From: CAYRQP01 sp964426545
GTDB taxonomy: Bacteria; Fermentibacterota; Fermentibacteria; Fermentibacterales; JCC-6
Assembly (NCBI GenBank): GCA_964426545.1
Contig: CAYRQP010000004.1
Location: 62,001-126,000, forward strand
Direction: 5' to 3'
DNA: 64,000 nt
The position numbers were made by a program, and so were the translations under genes. Below the pieces are notes generated by a model. The model saw only the letters and a list, made by a program, of their open reading frames with translations. It ran no database searches and was not told where the DNA came from. Of the stretch, positions 50,279 to 58,500 are shown one piece after another (the stretch's first letter is position 1; the number at the start of each line of letters is the position of its first letter).

Positions 50279-51204
50279 GAATACTCGTTACAGGGGGAGC
50301 AGGCTTTATAGGAAGCCATCTATGTGAGCGGCTTCTTGGCGACGGCCATACGGTAATTGCAATGGACAATCTTCTGACCGGGAATATCGACAATATCGCT
50401 CATCTCGTGGGAATAGAAGAATTTTCCTTCATAAAGCACGATGTAACCAACTATATATTCATTCAGGGAAACCTGGATTTTGTCTTTCATCTCGCATCTC
50501 CTGCAAGTCCCATCGATTATCTAAATTATCCCATTCAGACTTTGAAGGTGGGCTCTCTCGGAACACACAAAACGCTCGGGCTTGCAAAAGAGAAGAATGC
50601 AGGTTTCCTGCTGGCATCGACAAGTGAAGTATATGGAGACCCTCTTGTCCATCCCCAGCCGGAAACATACTGGGGTAATGTAAACCCTATCGGCCCGCGC
50701 GGTGTCTATGATGAGGCCAAACGATTTGCAGAAGCAATCACATTTGCATACAGACGCTTTCATGACATGGACACGAAGATAGTGCGGATATTCAATACAT
50801 ACGGACCCCGCATGCGTGCCGATGACGGCAGAGTCGTCCCTGCTTTTCTCTCACAGGCAATCAAGGGGCGGGACCTTACTGTATTTGGTGACGGTTCGCA
50901 GACCAGGAGTTTCTGTTTTGTCTCCGACACTGTGGATGGGCTTGTCAGACTCATGGAAAGCGATTTCGAAGGACCCGTGAATATTGGGAACCCCAGAGAA
51001 ATGACAATACTCGAATTTGCTGAATTTGTCATACAATTAACAAAACACGATGGCAGTATTATATTCAGAGATCTTCCGGTGGATGACCCGAAGGTAAGAC
51101 AGCCGGATATTTCGCTGGCTAAAGCAGAGCTTTCCTGGGAACCAAAGGTAGAACTTTCCGATGGAATCCGGGAAACATATGAATATTTCAGGGAGAAATT
51201 ATGA
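50275..51204 (+). CDS. UDP-glucuronate decarboxylase (UDP-xylose synthase)
   Basis: 309 residues. TGGAGFIGSHL; FHLASPASPIDYLNYPIQTLKVGSLGT (the UXS signature); STSEVYGDPLVHPQPETYWGNVNPIGPRGVYDEAKRFAEA (catalytic Tyr and Lys); RMRADDGRVVPAF; and GDGSQTRSFCFVSD. This is a close match to bacterial UXS, so the glycan may contain xylose or a derivative. ATGA overlap with rmlB and with the Wza-like gene. Confidence 0.9.
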   Translation: MRILVTGGAGFIGSHLCERLLGDGHTVIAMDNLLTGNIDNIAHLVGIEEFSFIKHDVTNYIFIQGNLDFVFHLASPASPIDYLNYPIQTLKVGSLGTHKTLGLAKEKNAGFLLASTSEVYGDPLVHPQPETYWGNVNPIGPRGVYDEAKRFAEAITFAYRRFHDMDTKIVRIFNTYGPRMRADDGRVVPAFLSQAIKGRDLTVFGDGSQTRSFCFVSDTVDGLVRLMESDFEGPVNIGNPREMTILEFAEFVIQLTKHDGSIIFRDLPVDDPKVRQPDISLAKAELSWEPKVELSDGIRETYEYFREKL

Positions 51205-52391
51205 GATTGCTTTCGGTAGCCTACCTTGTTCTACTGCTGCTTTCCGGTATTTCTTCAGCTGAGCCGCCGGAGTTGGTTATGCTTGAATCAATAGACAGGG
51301 ATGAATATATCCTTGGCCCCGGTGATATACTTTCAGTTGTAGTCGAAGGCGGGTGTTCTGAGATCATGCTCAGTTCCGGTGTTATTCCCCAGTCATTCTG
51401 TATCGTTAGCGGTGATGGATATATATCTATTTCGGGAATTGGTGCAGTGAAGGCGGGGCAACTCTCGATCACAGAAACCCAGTATAATGTTCAGGAGAAG
51501 GCGGAAGAGTATTACCCGTCTGTCACTCTGACTATATCCCTGTATTCACTCCGCACTATTTCGATAGGCATTCGCGGACTTGTAGAAGAACCCGGGGTTT
51601 ATAATCTGTCAGCTACAGAACGAGTATCTGCAATCGTTACAGCTGCAGGAGGTATCTCTGCCTACGGATCGAGGACGGGGCATATTTATTTTTCGAATGG
51701 GGAATATTCCCTTTTCGATCTGCACTGCGATATACAGACGGGAGCGTATATTTCAGACCCGCTTCTGACAGAAGCGGTGACAGTTGTTGTCGATGAGTGT
51801 GTTAATCCCATTTATGTAATACAGACAGGTTTTGCCCAAAGGTCTACAGAAAACGAAATATCCAATATAGTCCACTCGATAGAAACCTGGGATAGTGAGA
51901 CCCAATTCAGTATTGCTGATTTCATAAACAGAATGGGCGGCGTTGCGGGAAATGTCAACATGATGAATTCCGGATTAGTCAGGAATGGTGAGTATCTGCC
52001 TATCTGGCAGGATTCATCTGGATTTTCAGACTGTTTAGTACTTCCCGGTGACACCATAGTATTCGTCTCCTACAGAGACTCTGTGTTTGTCGGGGGAGCT
52101 GTGGAGAACCCGATGCATATCACATATCATCCGGAAATGTCTGTCCATGAATATGTTATTGCTGCGGGTGGATGTACAAGCGATGCTTCCCTTGGAGGAG
52201 TTAGACTTGTCAGAAACGGTGATGTGATTGCGCAGGGAGATGATATACTCCCCCGGTCCCTTCTCCCGGGAGATGCACTGGAAGTACCCTATAGTTGGAT
52301 AGCCAAGAACAGTAACGCTATTACGGTAGTAAGTGTCACTATAGGTTTAGTATATACTGTTTTCCAGATACTGGATATGCAGTCAGAATGA
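51201..52391 (+). CDS. Wza-like polysaccharide export protein (SLBB domains)
   Basis: 396 residues. Signal peptide 1-20 without an obvious lipobox. Poly_export domain (EYILGPGDILSVVVEGG, SGDGYISISGIGAVKAGQLSITE...) followed by SLBB repeats (IRGLVEEPGVYNLSATERVSAIVTAAGGIS; VGGAVENPMHITYHPEMSVHEYVIAAGG). A C-terminal hydrophobic helix (ITVVSVTIGLVYTVFQIL) may span the outer membrane as in Wza. Forms the glycan exit channel with the Wzz-like partner next to it. Confidence 0.85.
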   Translation: MRLLSVAYLVLLLLSGISSAEPPELVMLESIDRDEYILGPGDILSVVVEGGCSEIMLSSGVIPQSFCIVSGDGYISISGIGAVKAGQLSITETQYNVQEKAEEYYPSVTLTISLYSLRTISIGIRGLVEEPGVYNLSATERVSAIVTAAGGISAYGSRTGHIYFSNGEYSLFDLHCDIQTGAYISDPLLTEAVTVVVDECVNPIYVIQTGFAQRSTENEISNIVHSIETWDSETQFSIADFINRMGGVAGNVNMMNSGLVRNGEYLPIWQDSSGFSDCLVLPGDTIVFVSYRDSVFVGGAVENPMHITYHPEMSVHEYVIAAGGCTSDASLGGVRLVRNGDVIAQGDDILPRSLLPGDALEVPYSWIAKNSNAITVVSVTIGLVYTVFQILDMQSE

Positions 52392-53629
52392 CGGAAGAAG
52401 AAACACCAATGAACAAAAGCATAAGGAACTCTTTCATGGGAAATTACATTCAGATTGTAGCAGATAATCTCCGCAAGATAGTAATATTGTGTTTCGTTGC
52501 AGTACTTCTGAGCGCTGTCTGGGCATTGACCCGTACTGAAAAATGGACAGCAAATGCTATTGCCATTGTCCCCGGCGGACAGAGTGCCGTAATTTCCAAT
52601 ATGGCTGACCTTGCATCTGCAGCGTCAAGCCTTCCCGGTTCCTTTGGCGATATGGGCAGCACGCTGAGTAATCTTTCTCTCGGATCATCCGGCGGATTGG
52701 ATATTTATCTTGTCTATACACTCATCACATCAAGGCTTATCAATGAGAGAATCCTTCTTAAATACGACCTTATAACAAGATATAAAGCTGATGGTGTTGA
52801 AGATGCTCTCCGGGAGTTGGGTGAACATATTTCAGTAACACTCACAGCAGAAAACTTTTTTGTAGTCTCAGCAAAAGGGGAATCGCGTGAAGAAGCGACA
52901 GCAATTGTCAATGACATAATCGACTTTGCCAATGAAGAATTATCGACAATCATAACGAGCAGATCAAGAAGAAGCAGAATTCTGGCAGAAGAATCTGTGA
53001 TTGCTGCGGAAGACTCTTTTCTTGTTTCACAGGAGAGAATGCAGGAATTCAGGGAAAGAACCGGTCTGTTCTTTCCGGAAACACAGGGAGCACAGGTAAC
53101 TCAATTACTTGGCAATCTTGAAACAGAACTTCTCATAGCCGAATCAGAACTTGCCGGACTCGAAGGAACCGTATCCTCTTCCAATCCCGCTTACAGGGAA
53201 CTTAGAGCCAGAGTCGATTTCCTTTCATCCGCTATCGAAGACAGGCATGCCGAAGGAGACCCTTTGAGCATATATCTCGGAATAGCAGGACTGCCTGAAG
53301 AGTTGGCAGAATATGAAAACCTTGCGATGGACCTCGAAGCAAGACGTATAATCTATCTGATGCTGATGCAGCAGATCGAATCACTCCGTCTCGAAGAGGA
53401 GCGGGAGAGTCCAACCCTCGAAATACTTGTCCCTGCGACTCCGGCCGGCCTGCGCTCATCCCCCAAGAGAGCCTTTATCGTAATCCAGTATACTTTCATA
53501 GCATTGTTCCTTGCCCTTCTTTGGCTTGCGGTTGTAGCATATTTGCAGAATATGATGGACGATTCCGAAAAAGGACCCTTCTGGCGCGGAGTCCTCAAAA
53601 CCATAAAGAAACAACTGCTCTTCAAATAA
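52388..53629 (+). CDS. Wzz-like chain-length / co-polymerase protein
   Basis: 413 residues. Transmembrane helix 1 near 30-46 (IVILCFVAVLLSAVWALT), large periplasmic coiled-coil region 50-350 (LGNLETELLIAESELAGLEG..., VDFLSSAIEDRH), helix 2 near 362-385 (YTFIALFLALLWLAVVAYL). The helix 2 entrance has LVPATPAGLRSSPKR, the Pro-rich motif of Wzz/PCP proteins. No cytoplasmic tyrosine-kinase domain is fused. Last clear gene of the polysaccharide operon. Confidence 0.85.
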   Translation: MTEEETPMNKSIRNSFMGNYIQIVADNLRKIVILCFVAVLLSAVWALTRTEKWTANAIAIVPGGQSAVISNMADLASAASSLPGSFGDMGSTLSNLSLGSSGGLDIYLVYTLITSRLINERILLKYDLITRYKADGVEDALRELGEHISVTLTAENFFVVSAKGESREEATAIVNDIIDFANEELSTIITSRSRRSRILAEESVIAAEDSFLVSQERMQEFRERTGLFFPETQGAQVTQLLGNLETELLIAESELAGLEGTVSSSNPAYRELRARVDFLSSAIEDRHAEGDPLSIYLGIAGLPEELAEYENLAMDLEARRIIYLMLMQQIESLRLEEERESPTLEILVPATPAGLRSSPKRAFIVIQYTFIALFLALLWLAVVAYLQNMMDDSEKGPFWRGVLKTIKKQLLFK

Positions 53630-53657
53630 TTAAAGGGACAGTATACTTAATTATCCC
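53628..53657. repeat. Palindromic intergenic repeat, AATTAA...TTAATT
   Basis: AATTAA (53628-53633) and TTAATT (53647-53652) flank GGGACAGTATAC; a TATCCC follows. It overlaps the Wzz stop codon and resembles the other TAAGTAT/TATACTT elements of the window. Confidence 0.45.
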
Positions 53658-53693
53658 AAAATGTCTAATTTCGGTTAAAGCAGAAGGGTAAAG

Positions 53694-54923
53694 ATGTTAT
53701 CAAGAAAATTCATAGCGAAAAAAGACAAAGACGCCTGCCATCGCATCTGGCGTGAAATCGGATGGCTTGAGAAAGGCAAAGAGGAAGCGCAGGATATCTT
53801 TATGGAGGGCTGTCGCAAGCGAGTGTGTGACCTGAACGGCGAAGCCGAGGCTCTTGGACTTTCATCCACCGGTTCTATCCGGTATCTCGACACAGGGCTC
53901 CCGCTTTCAGTAATTGCAGCAATTGCGACGGGATATGCAGGAAGAAGGCGCGGTCTTGCTTCGCGGCTGACTGCTGAACTCGTCTCCCTTGAAGCATCAG
54001 GTGGGGCTGCCGTGTCCGCGTTGGGTATTTTCGATCAGGGTTATTACGACAAATTCGGGTTTGGGACCGGTCCGTATGAAACCAGCATTAGTTTCGATCC
54101 GGCTACACTGAAAATCAACCGCAAAACACCTGCACCGGTCCGACTCAGCTTTGATGATTTCGAACAGATACACAAATCCAGAGTAAACAGAATGCCCCAT
54201 CACGGATCGGTAATCATAGACCATCCTGCGTCAACAAGAGCAGAAATGAAATGGCGTGAAAGTTGTTTCGGGCTGGGATTTAAAAACGAAACAACAGGAG
54301 AACTGACACATCATTTTTGGGCTAACCGTTCGGACGGTGATCACGGACCCTGTCAAATCCAATGGATGGCATACCAAAACTATTCCCAGTTTCTTGATCT
54401 GATGGTATTGATACGGAATCTCGGTGACCAGTTTCATCTTGTACGTATGACAGAACCACCGGAAATTCAACTGCAGGACTTTATAGACCAGCCGTTCAGG
54501 AACAACAGAAAAACAAGAAAATCAAAATATGAAACGGTCAACAAGGGTGGAGCATACTGGCAGATGAGAATATGTAATCTCCATGATTGCCTGGAAAATA
54601 CACACCTTCCGGACGGTGAAATACTCTTCAATCTAGCCCTTGCCGATCCTATAGAGAAGTATCTCGATGATGATGTGTCATGGAGGGGTATAGCAGGGGA
54701 ATACCGCATTACCCTCGGCAATAACTCCGGAGTGGAAGAGGGCTTTGCCGACGGACTGCCTATTATGAAAACAACGGTGGGAGCATTCACCCGTCTTTGG
54801 CTTGGGGTTAGTCCGGCCACCGGTCTGGCAGTAACAGATGAAATTGATGCTCCCTCAGAATTGCTGCAAAAACTAAACGAAGTACTTTGCCTGCCCACAC
54901 CACACCCTGACTGGGAGTTCTAA
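53694..54923 (+). CDS. Eis-like GNAT N-acetyltransferase
   Basis: 409 residues, Eis architecture: an N-terminal GNAT domain with IAAIATGYAGRRRGLASRLTAELV (acetyl-CoA pyrophosphate loop, about 84-105), a second GNAT-like domain, and a C-terminal SCP2-like sterol-carrier domain (EGFADGLPIMKTTVGAFTRLWLGVSPATGLAVT). The Eis family acetylates amines on aminoglycosides, peptides or proteins. A Phe at the C-terminus (DWEF) fits the Eis carboxylate base. Substrate here unknown. Confidence 0.8.
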   Translation: MLSRKFIAKKDKDACHRIWREIGWLEKGKEEAQDIFMEGCRKRVCDLNGEAEALGLSSTGSIRYLDTGLPLSVIAAIATGYAGRRRGLASRLTAELVSLEASGGAAVSALGIFDQGYYDKFGFGTGPYETSISFDPATLKINRKTPAPVRLSFDDFEQIHKSRVNRMPHHGSVIIDHPASTRAEMKWRESCFGLGFKNETTGELTHHFWANRSDGDHGPCQIQWMAYQNYSQFLDLMVLIRNLGDQFHLVRMTEPPEIQLQDFIDQPFRNNRKTRKSKYETVNKGGAYWQMRICNLHDCLENTHLPDGEILFNLALADPIEKYLDDDVSWRGIAGEYRITLGNNSGVEEGFADGLPIMKTTVGAFTRLWLGVSPATGLAVTDEIDAPSELLQKLNEVLCLPTPHPDWEF

Positions 54924-54963
54924 TTAAAGGGATACTTTGGATGTCAAAACAAGAAGGAAAGCG

Positions 54964-55536
54964 ATGAAAATCACAGGAATAGTCGGAAGCCCGCGTAACG
55001 ACAAAACTACTGATGCACTTGTTTCTGCAATACTCTCAGCCGCCGAAGAAACAGGAGCATCAGTCACTATTCGTCATCTCGGAGATCTGAAAGTAAACGG
55101 CTGTCTTGCCTGCATGGCCTGCCGTTCGACAGGGGAGTGTGCTCAAAAGGATGATATGCAGATACTCTATAAAGATCTGATGGAATCCGATGGACTGGTT
55201 CTCGGTACTCCCATCTACTTCTCGACGATGACCGCACAAATGAAGGCATTTACTGACAGGTTATGGGCATTCACTACATTCATTAACGATGATTTAACCA
55301 GTAGGCTGGAAGGTGGGCGCAGGGCAGTTCTTGCTGTGACGCAGGGCGCTCCGGATGCAGAGACATTTGCCCCGCAAATAGAGAATATCGCGAAGGTCTG
55401 GGGCTGGGTCGGAATAAATGTGGAAGATACGATTGTCGTCCCCGGAGTCGAAACCCGCGAAGACATTACCGGAAGCACAGAAGTAATGGACCGGGTACGA
55501 GCAACCGGGAAAGCACTTGGTACACCTCCGATATAA
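54964..55536 (+). CDS. Iron-sulfur flavoprotein-like NAD(P)H:FMN reductase
   Basis: 190 residues from ATG 54964 (SD AAGGAAAG). Flavodoxin-like fold: GIVGSPRNDKTTDALV (FMN phosphate loop), GTPIYFSTMTAQMKAFTDRLW, and TQGAPDA. A C-x2-C-x2-C-x5-C set (CLACMACRSTGEC, about 46-58) fits the [4Fe-4S] site of Isf proteins of anaerobes. Probably shuttles electrons to dioxygen or peroxide detoxification. Single gene after the Eis-like gene. Confidence 0.8.
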   Translation: MKITGIVGSPRNDKTTDALVSAILSAAEETGASVTIRHLGDLKVNGCLACMACRSTGECAQKDDMQILYKDLMESDGLVLGTPIYFSTMTAQMKAFTDRLWAFTTFINDDLTSRLEGGRRAVLAVTQGAPDAETFAPQIENIAKVWGWVGINVEDTIVVPGVETREDITGSTEVMDRVRATGKALGTPPI

Positions 55537-55566
55537 GTATCCCGAATATTTATATCTTGCGGTAAA
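55534..55566. repeat. Degenerate TAAGTATCC-type intergenic repeat
   Basis: TAAGTATCCCGAATATTTATA followed by TGCGGTAA aligns with the 18582 element in order (palindromic core then a CGGTAA flank). It starts in the stop codon of the flavoprotein gene. Confidence 0.4.
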
Positions 55567-55578
55567 AATACGAAATAT

Positions 55579-55604
55579 CCGAATAAGTGGTACCACATAT
55601 TCGG
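55579..55604. terminator. 26-bp near-perfect palindrome between convergent genes
   Basis: CCGAATA-A-GTGGT (55579-55591) pairs with ACCAC-A-TATTCGG (55592-55604) except one A-A mismatch. It lies midway between the convergent flavoprotein and nucleoside-gate genes, the position expected for a bidirectional terminator, though T-runs are lacking. Confidence 0.5.
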
Positions 55605-55724
55605 GAGATACGGAATAAATGGCAGCACTTATTCAAATTCGTGCACTTTATATCGGTATACTACTATAAACCGAAATTGTCATTGTTTTGTAATTAATGG
55701 CCTGCCATATGGGTTTCTTGTTTA

Positions 55725-56714
55725 TTATCTTCTGAACATCCACCGGTAGAATATTCTGTTCGGCAGCCTTTTTACTATAAGCACGAGTAATGCAATAACC
55801 ACCCAGCTGAATATCACTCGGGCGATGAGCACACCGGTAATACTTGCCCCGAGAGACATTACCAGTAGTGTATCTTCAATAAGCGCGTGTGCGATTCCAA
55901 GCAGAGAAAGAGAAAATAAGACATCTTTAACCGGCATTTTACCGGTTTCGACATCACGTATTATCAGCCCGCCCGCATAGGAGAGTCCGAGCACTATCCC
56001 CAGAATAGTAACTGTCGATGCTTCGGGTCCTATTCCCATCGAACTCAGCACAGGTTTCAAAAGGCGGTTCATTAGGGAAGTTATTCCCAGTCTTTCAAGA
56101 ATCTGCATTAGGACAATAAGTCCCAGAACAATCAGGAAGATCATCCCGAAATTTCGCAATTGTGAAAGTACCCAGCTCCATAAACTGCTGTTCGAAGGGG
56201 AAGACTCCCAAAGTATGCGCGTTTCGTTCTGGAGGAATCCTCCGAGGTTATGGATTTGATTTAGAATTACTCCCAGAAGCAATCCGCAAGTGATTCTGAA
56301 AGGAACCATGAAACGAAGCCGGACCCCCGCCTTTCGAGTAATGACGCTTTCAACAATGAGATTATGAGAAATAAGCATCATGCTCGCAATCACAGTGGTC
56401 TGGGCAACCGTAAGGTTGAGTTCAGGAGCAAGTGCTGCAAAAGCGGCAATTCCACCATAGGTATTAGTCACAATTGCACTTGCCCAGACAAGCCCCATCT
56501 CCCCCGGCAGTCCTGCAAGTTTCATGAGGGGTGAAAAAGCTATTCCAACATATCTGATGATACCGGTTTCCTGCAGTATTTTTACCACGATGATTACAGG
56601 AGTCATTACACGGAAAAGCATCAGGCAGACTTTGCCTGCTTCTTTCACCTGACGGACGAGAAACTTCAACAACCTTCTCAAACGATTTCCTTTCAATAAG
56701 AATAAATCTTTCAA
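55725..56714 (-). CDS. Nucleoside-recognition (Gate) domain membrane protein
   Basis: 329 residues, TTG start. Two Gate-type repeats: MTPVIIVVKILQETG...PLMKLAGLPGEMGLVWASAIVTNTYGG near residue 40-90 and MIFLIVLGLIVLMQILERLG...GLSYAGGLIIRDVE in the second half, with ISHNLIVESVI and ALIEDTLLVMS helices. Eight or so transmembrane helices. Related to SpmA/SpmB and YjiH-type transporters. The substrate is uncertain. Confidence 0.8.
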   Translation of the reverse strand: MKDLFLLKGNRLRRLLKFLVRQVKEAGKVCLMLFRVMTPVIIVVKILQETGIIRYVGIAFSPLMKLAGLPGEMGLVWASAIVTNTYGGIAAFAALAPELNLTVAQTTVIASMMLISHNLIVESVITRKAGVRLRFMVPFRITCGLLLGVILNQIHNLGGFLQNETRILWESSPSNSSLWSWVLSQLRNFGMIFLIVLGLIVLMQILERLGITSLMNRLLKPVLSSMGIGPEASTVTILGIVLGLSYAGGLIIRDVETGKMPVKDVLFSLSLLGIAHALIEDTLLVMSLGASITGVLIARVIFSWVVIALLVLIVKRLPNRIFYRWMFRR

Positions 56715-56746
56715 CCTGCGTCAATAATGGTAAGACCGTGGACACC

Positions 56747-56775
56747 TTGTAATATATATGTAATTACATTATAAT
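56747..56775 (+). promoter_or_regulatory. mazEF promoter and operator
   Basis: TTGTAA (56747-56752), 17-bp spacer, TATAAT (56770-56775). The 12-bp palindrome ATGTAATTACAT (56758-56769) fills the spacer, a typical MazE binding position. Confidence 0.7.
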
Positions 56776-56804
56776 CACAATTGATGGTTGTTTGGAGGTA
56801 AATA

Positions 56805-57059
56805 ATGGCACATCTTGTTCAAATTGGAAACTCAAGAGGGATAAGAATTCCAAAGAGTATTATAGAGCAGGCTCAACTTGACGGGAAAGAACTTAAACTG
56901 CAGGTTGTGGAAGAGGGACTCTTGATTATTTCGAGTAAGCATCCCCGGGCGGATTGGGAGCTGACTATCAATAGTGCACTTGCTGCTTATGGGGAAGAAC
57001 CTATCGATGAGGAATGGCTTGATGCATCAATGACAGAAGATGAAGAAATAGAATGGTAA
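56805..57059 (+). CDS. mazE: MazE-type antitoxin
   Basis: 84 residues, strong SD (TTGGAGGT). The N-terminal half is an AbrB/MazE swapped-hairpin DNA-binding domain (LVQIGNSRGIRIPKSIIEQAQL). The acidic C-terminus (GEEPIDEEWLDASMTEDEEIEW) should bind MazF. Overlaps mazF by 7 bp. Confidence 0.93.
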   Translation: MAHLVQIGNSRGIRIPKSIIEQAQLDGKELKLQVVEEGLLIISSKHPRADWELTINSALAAYGEEPIDEEWLDASMTEDEEIEW

Positions 57060-57382
57060 AGCCCGATTGCCGTCGTTTTCAGGTCTGGCGTGTGAACCTT
57101 GATCCCGCCGAGGGAAATGAGATAAAGAAAACCAGACCGTGTATAGTCGTGTCTCCTGATGAAATTGGTGCATTGTCTACTGTTATCGTGGCACCTATGA
57201 GCACAAAGGGGTTTGAATTTCCATGCCGGGTAAAATGCAGATTCAGGGGAAAAACCGGGGTGATTATCCTCGATCAATTAAGTGCCGTGGATAGGTCGAG
57301 ATTAATAAAGAGTTTGGGAATGATAGACAAAAACACCCAACGGGAAATTTCCCGGATACTGCAGGAGATGTTTACATTTTGA
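57053..57382 (+). CDS. mazF: MazF-type endoribonuclease toxin
   Basis: 109 residues. MazF/PemK fold: FQVWRVNLDPAEGNEIKKTRPCIVVSPDEIG with the conserved Arg (KKTRP) and TVIVAPMST (Thr/Ser catalytic). LDQLSAVDRSRLIK follows. Cleaves mRNA at a short motif. Coupled to the next gene by a TTGA overlap. Confidence 0.93.
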   Translation: MVKPDCRRFQVWRVNLDPAEGNEIKKTRPCIVVSPDEIGALSTVIVAPMSTKGFEFPCRVKCRFRGKTGVIILDQLSAVDRSRLIKSLGMIDKNTQREISRILQEMFTF

Positions 57383-57747
57383 GAAAGAACAATTGTAATG
57401 AAGAATTCGTGTTCTTCGAATCGGGCGCTGCAGCTCTATCCCTGAAAAGTACCTGGACAAAACTCGCAAGCACATACGGATGCATGGAAGTTTCTCTTTC
57501 ACATCTTTATCTGAAAATCAAACCGGGTAGAGGAATTGGCTGGTTGATAAAGCCTCTTAATCTGGACCTTAACCACACCATACCTATCTCAGAAATAACA
57601 TCTGTCGAAAAGAAAGGTTCTTCAATGGGGTATAGGGAAATCAGGATATCATTCAGAGACAGTGGATATGAGGAAAGAGAGATAATCCTGTATATCAGGA
57701 AGCATGAAGACTTCCTCACTGAACTAGATAAACTCGGAATCAGTTAA
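57379..57747 (+). CDS. Small PH-like domain protein of unknown function
   Basis: 122 residues, TTG start overlapping the mazF stop. Predicted bacterial pleckstrin-homology-like barrel (EVSLSHLYLKIKPGRGIGWLIKPLNLDLNHTIPISEITSVEKKG..., REIRISFRDSGYEEREIILYIRKHEDFLTEL). Membrane- or protein-binding role is possible. Co-transcribed with mazEF. Confidence 0.6.
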   Translation: MRKNNCNEEFVFFESGAAALSLKSTWTKLASTYGCMEVSLSHLYLKIKPGRGIGWLIKPLNLDLNHTIPISEITSVEKKGSSMGYREIRISFRDSGYEEREIILYIRKHEDFLTELDKLGIS

Positions 57748-57759
57748 GGGGAAACGGCA

Positions 57760-58473
57760 ATGAGTAAACAGACAGATCTCATAATAGCGGAACTCAAGGC
57801 ATTGGGAGACAACACGACAGCATCTCATTCGCAAAGGTTCTTCAAAACCGGAAAAGGGGAATACGGCGAAGGGGACATCTTTCTAGGTATCCGTGTTCCG
57901 GTCATAAGGAAATGTGTAAAAGAATTCAAAGAAGTATCTATTGATGACGTCTTCGAACTGCTAGAATCCCGATTTCATGAAGCCCGCCTTTTGGCTGTCC
58001 TTATGCTGGTCAGAAAATACTCACATTCGAAAGATGATACTGATAAGAATCTTATCTACAGATCCTATCTTACTCACACGAAATACATAAACAACTGGGA
58101 TATTGTCGATTCATCCGCCAACCATATCGTAGGTGCGTATCTATTCGACAGGGACAGAAAAATCCTCTACAATCTCGCACAATCGAAATCTCTCTGGGAA
58201 CGCAGGATCGCAATAACAGCAACATTCCATTTCATCAGAGAGGAAGATTATGCTGACACACTGGCAATATCAGAAATACTCCTGCACGATGGGGAAGACC
58301 TTATCCATAAGGCTGTTGGCTGGATGCTTCGCGAAGTCGGCAAGCGGGACAGGAAAACTGAAGACGAATTCCTGACCAGACACTACAGAACCATGCCCCG
58401 AACCATGCTCCGCTATGCAATAGAAAAGCATCCGGAAGCAGAACGACAGGCATATCTAACAGGATTGAAGTAG
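57760..58473 (+). CDS. AlkD-like DNA alkylation repair enzyme
   Basis: 237 residues, ALK-type HEAT-like repeats: FLGIRVPVIRKCVKEF, RLLAVLMLVRKYSHS, YINNWDIVDSSANHIVGAYL (conserved NWDxVD, the key base-binding Trp/Asp), ERRIAITATFHFIREEDY, LIHKAVGWMLREVGKRD. AlkD excises N3- or N7-alkylated purines without flipping them. SD AGGGGAAA. A single gene after the mazEF operon. Confidence 0.9.
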   Translation: MSKQTDLIIAELKALGDNTTASHSQRFFKTGKGEYGEGDIFLGIRVPVIRKCVKEFKEVSIDDVFELLESRFHEARLLAVLMLVRKYSHSKDDTDKNLIYRSYLTHTKYINNWDIVDSSANHIVGAYLFDRDRKILYNLAQSKSLWERRIAITATFHFIREEDYADTLAISEILLHDGEDLIHKAVGWMLREVGKRDRKTEDEFLTRHYRTMPRTMLRYAIEKHPEAERQAYLTGLK

Positions 58474-58500
58474 GAATATCCAATAGGGAATTCGGCAACA

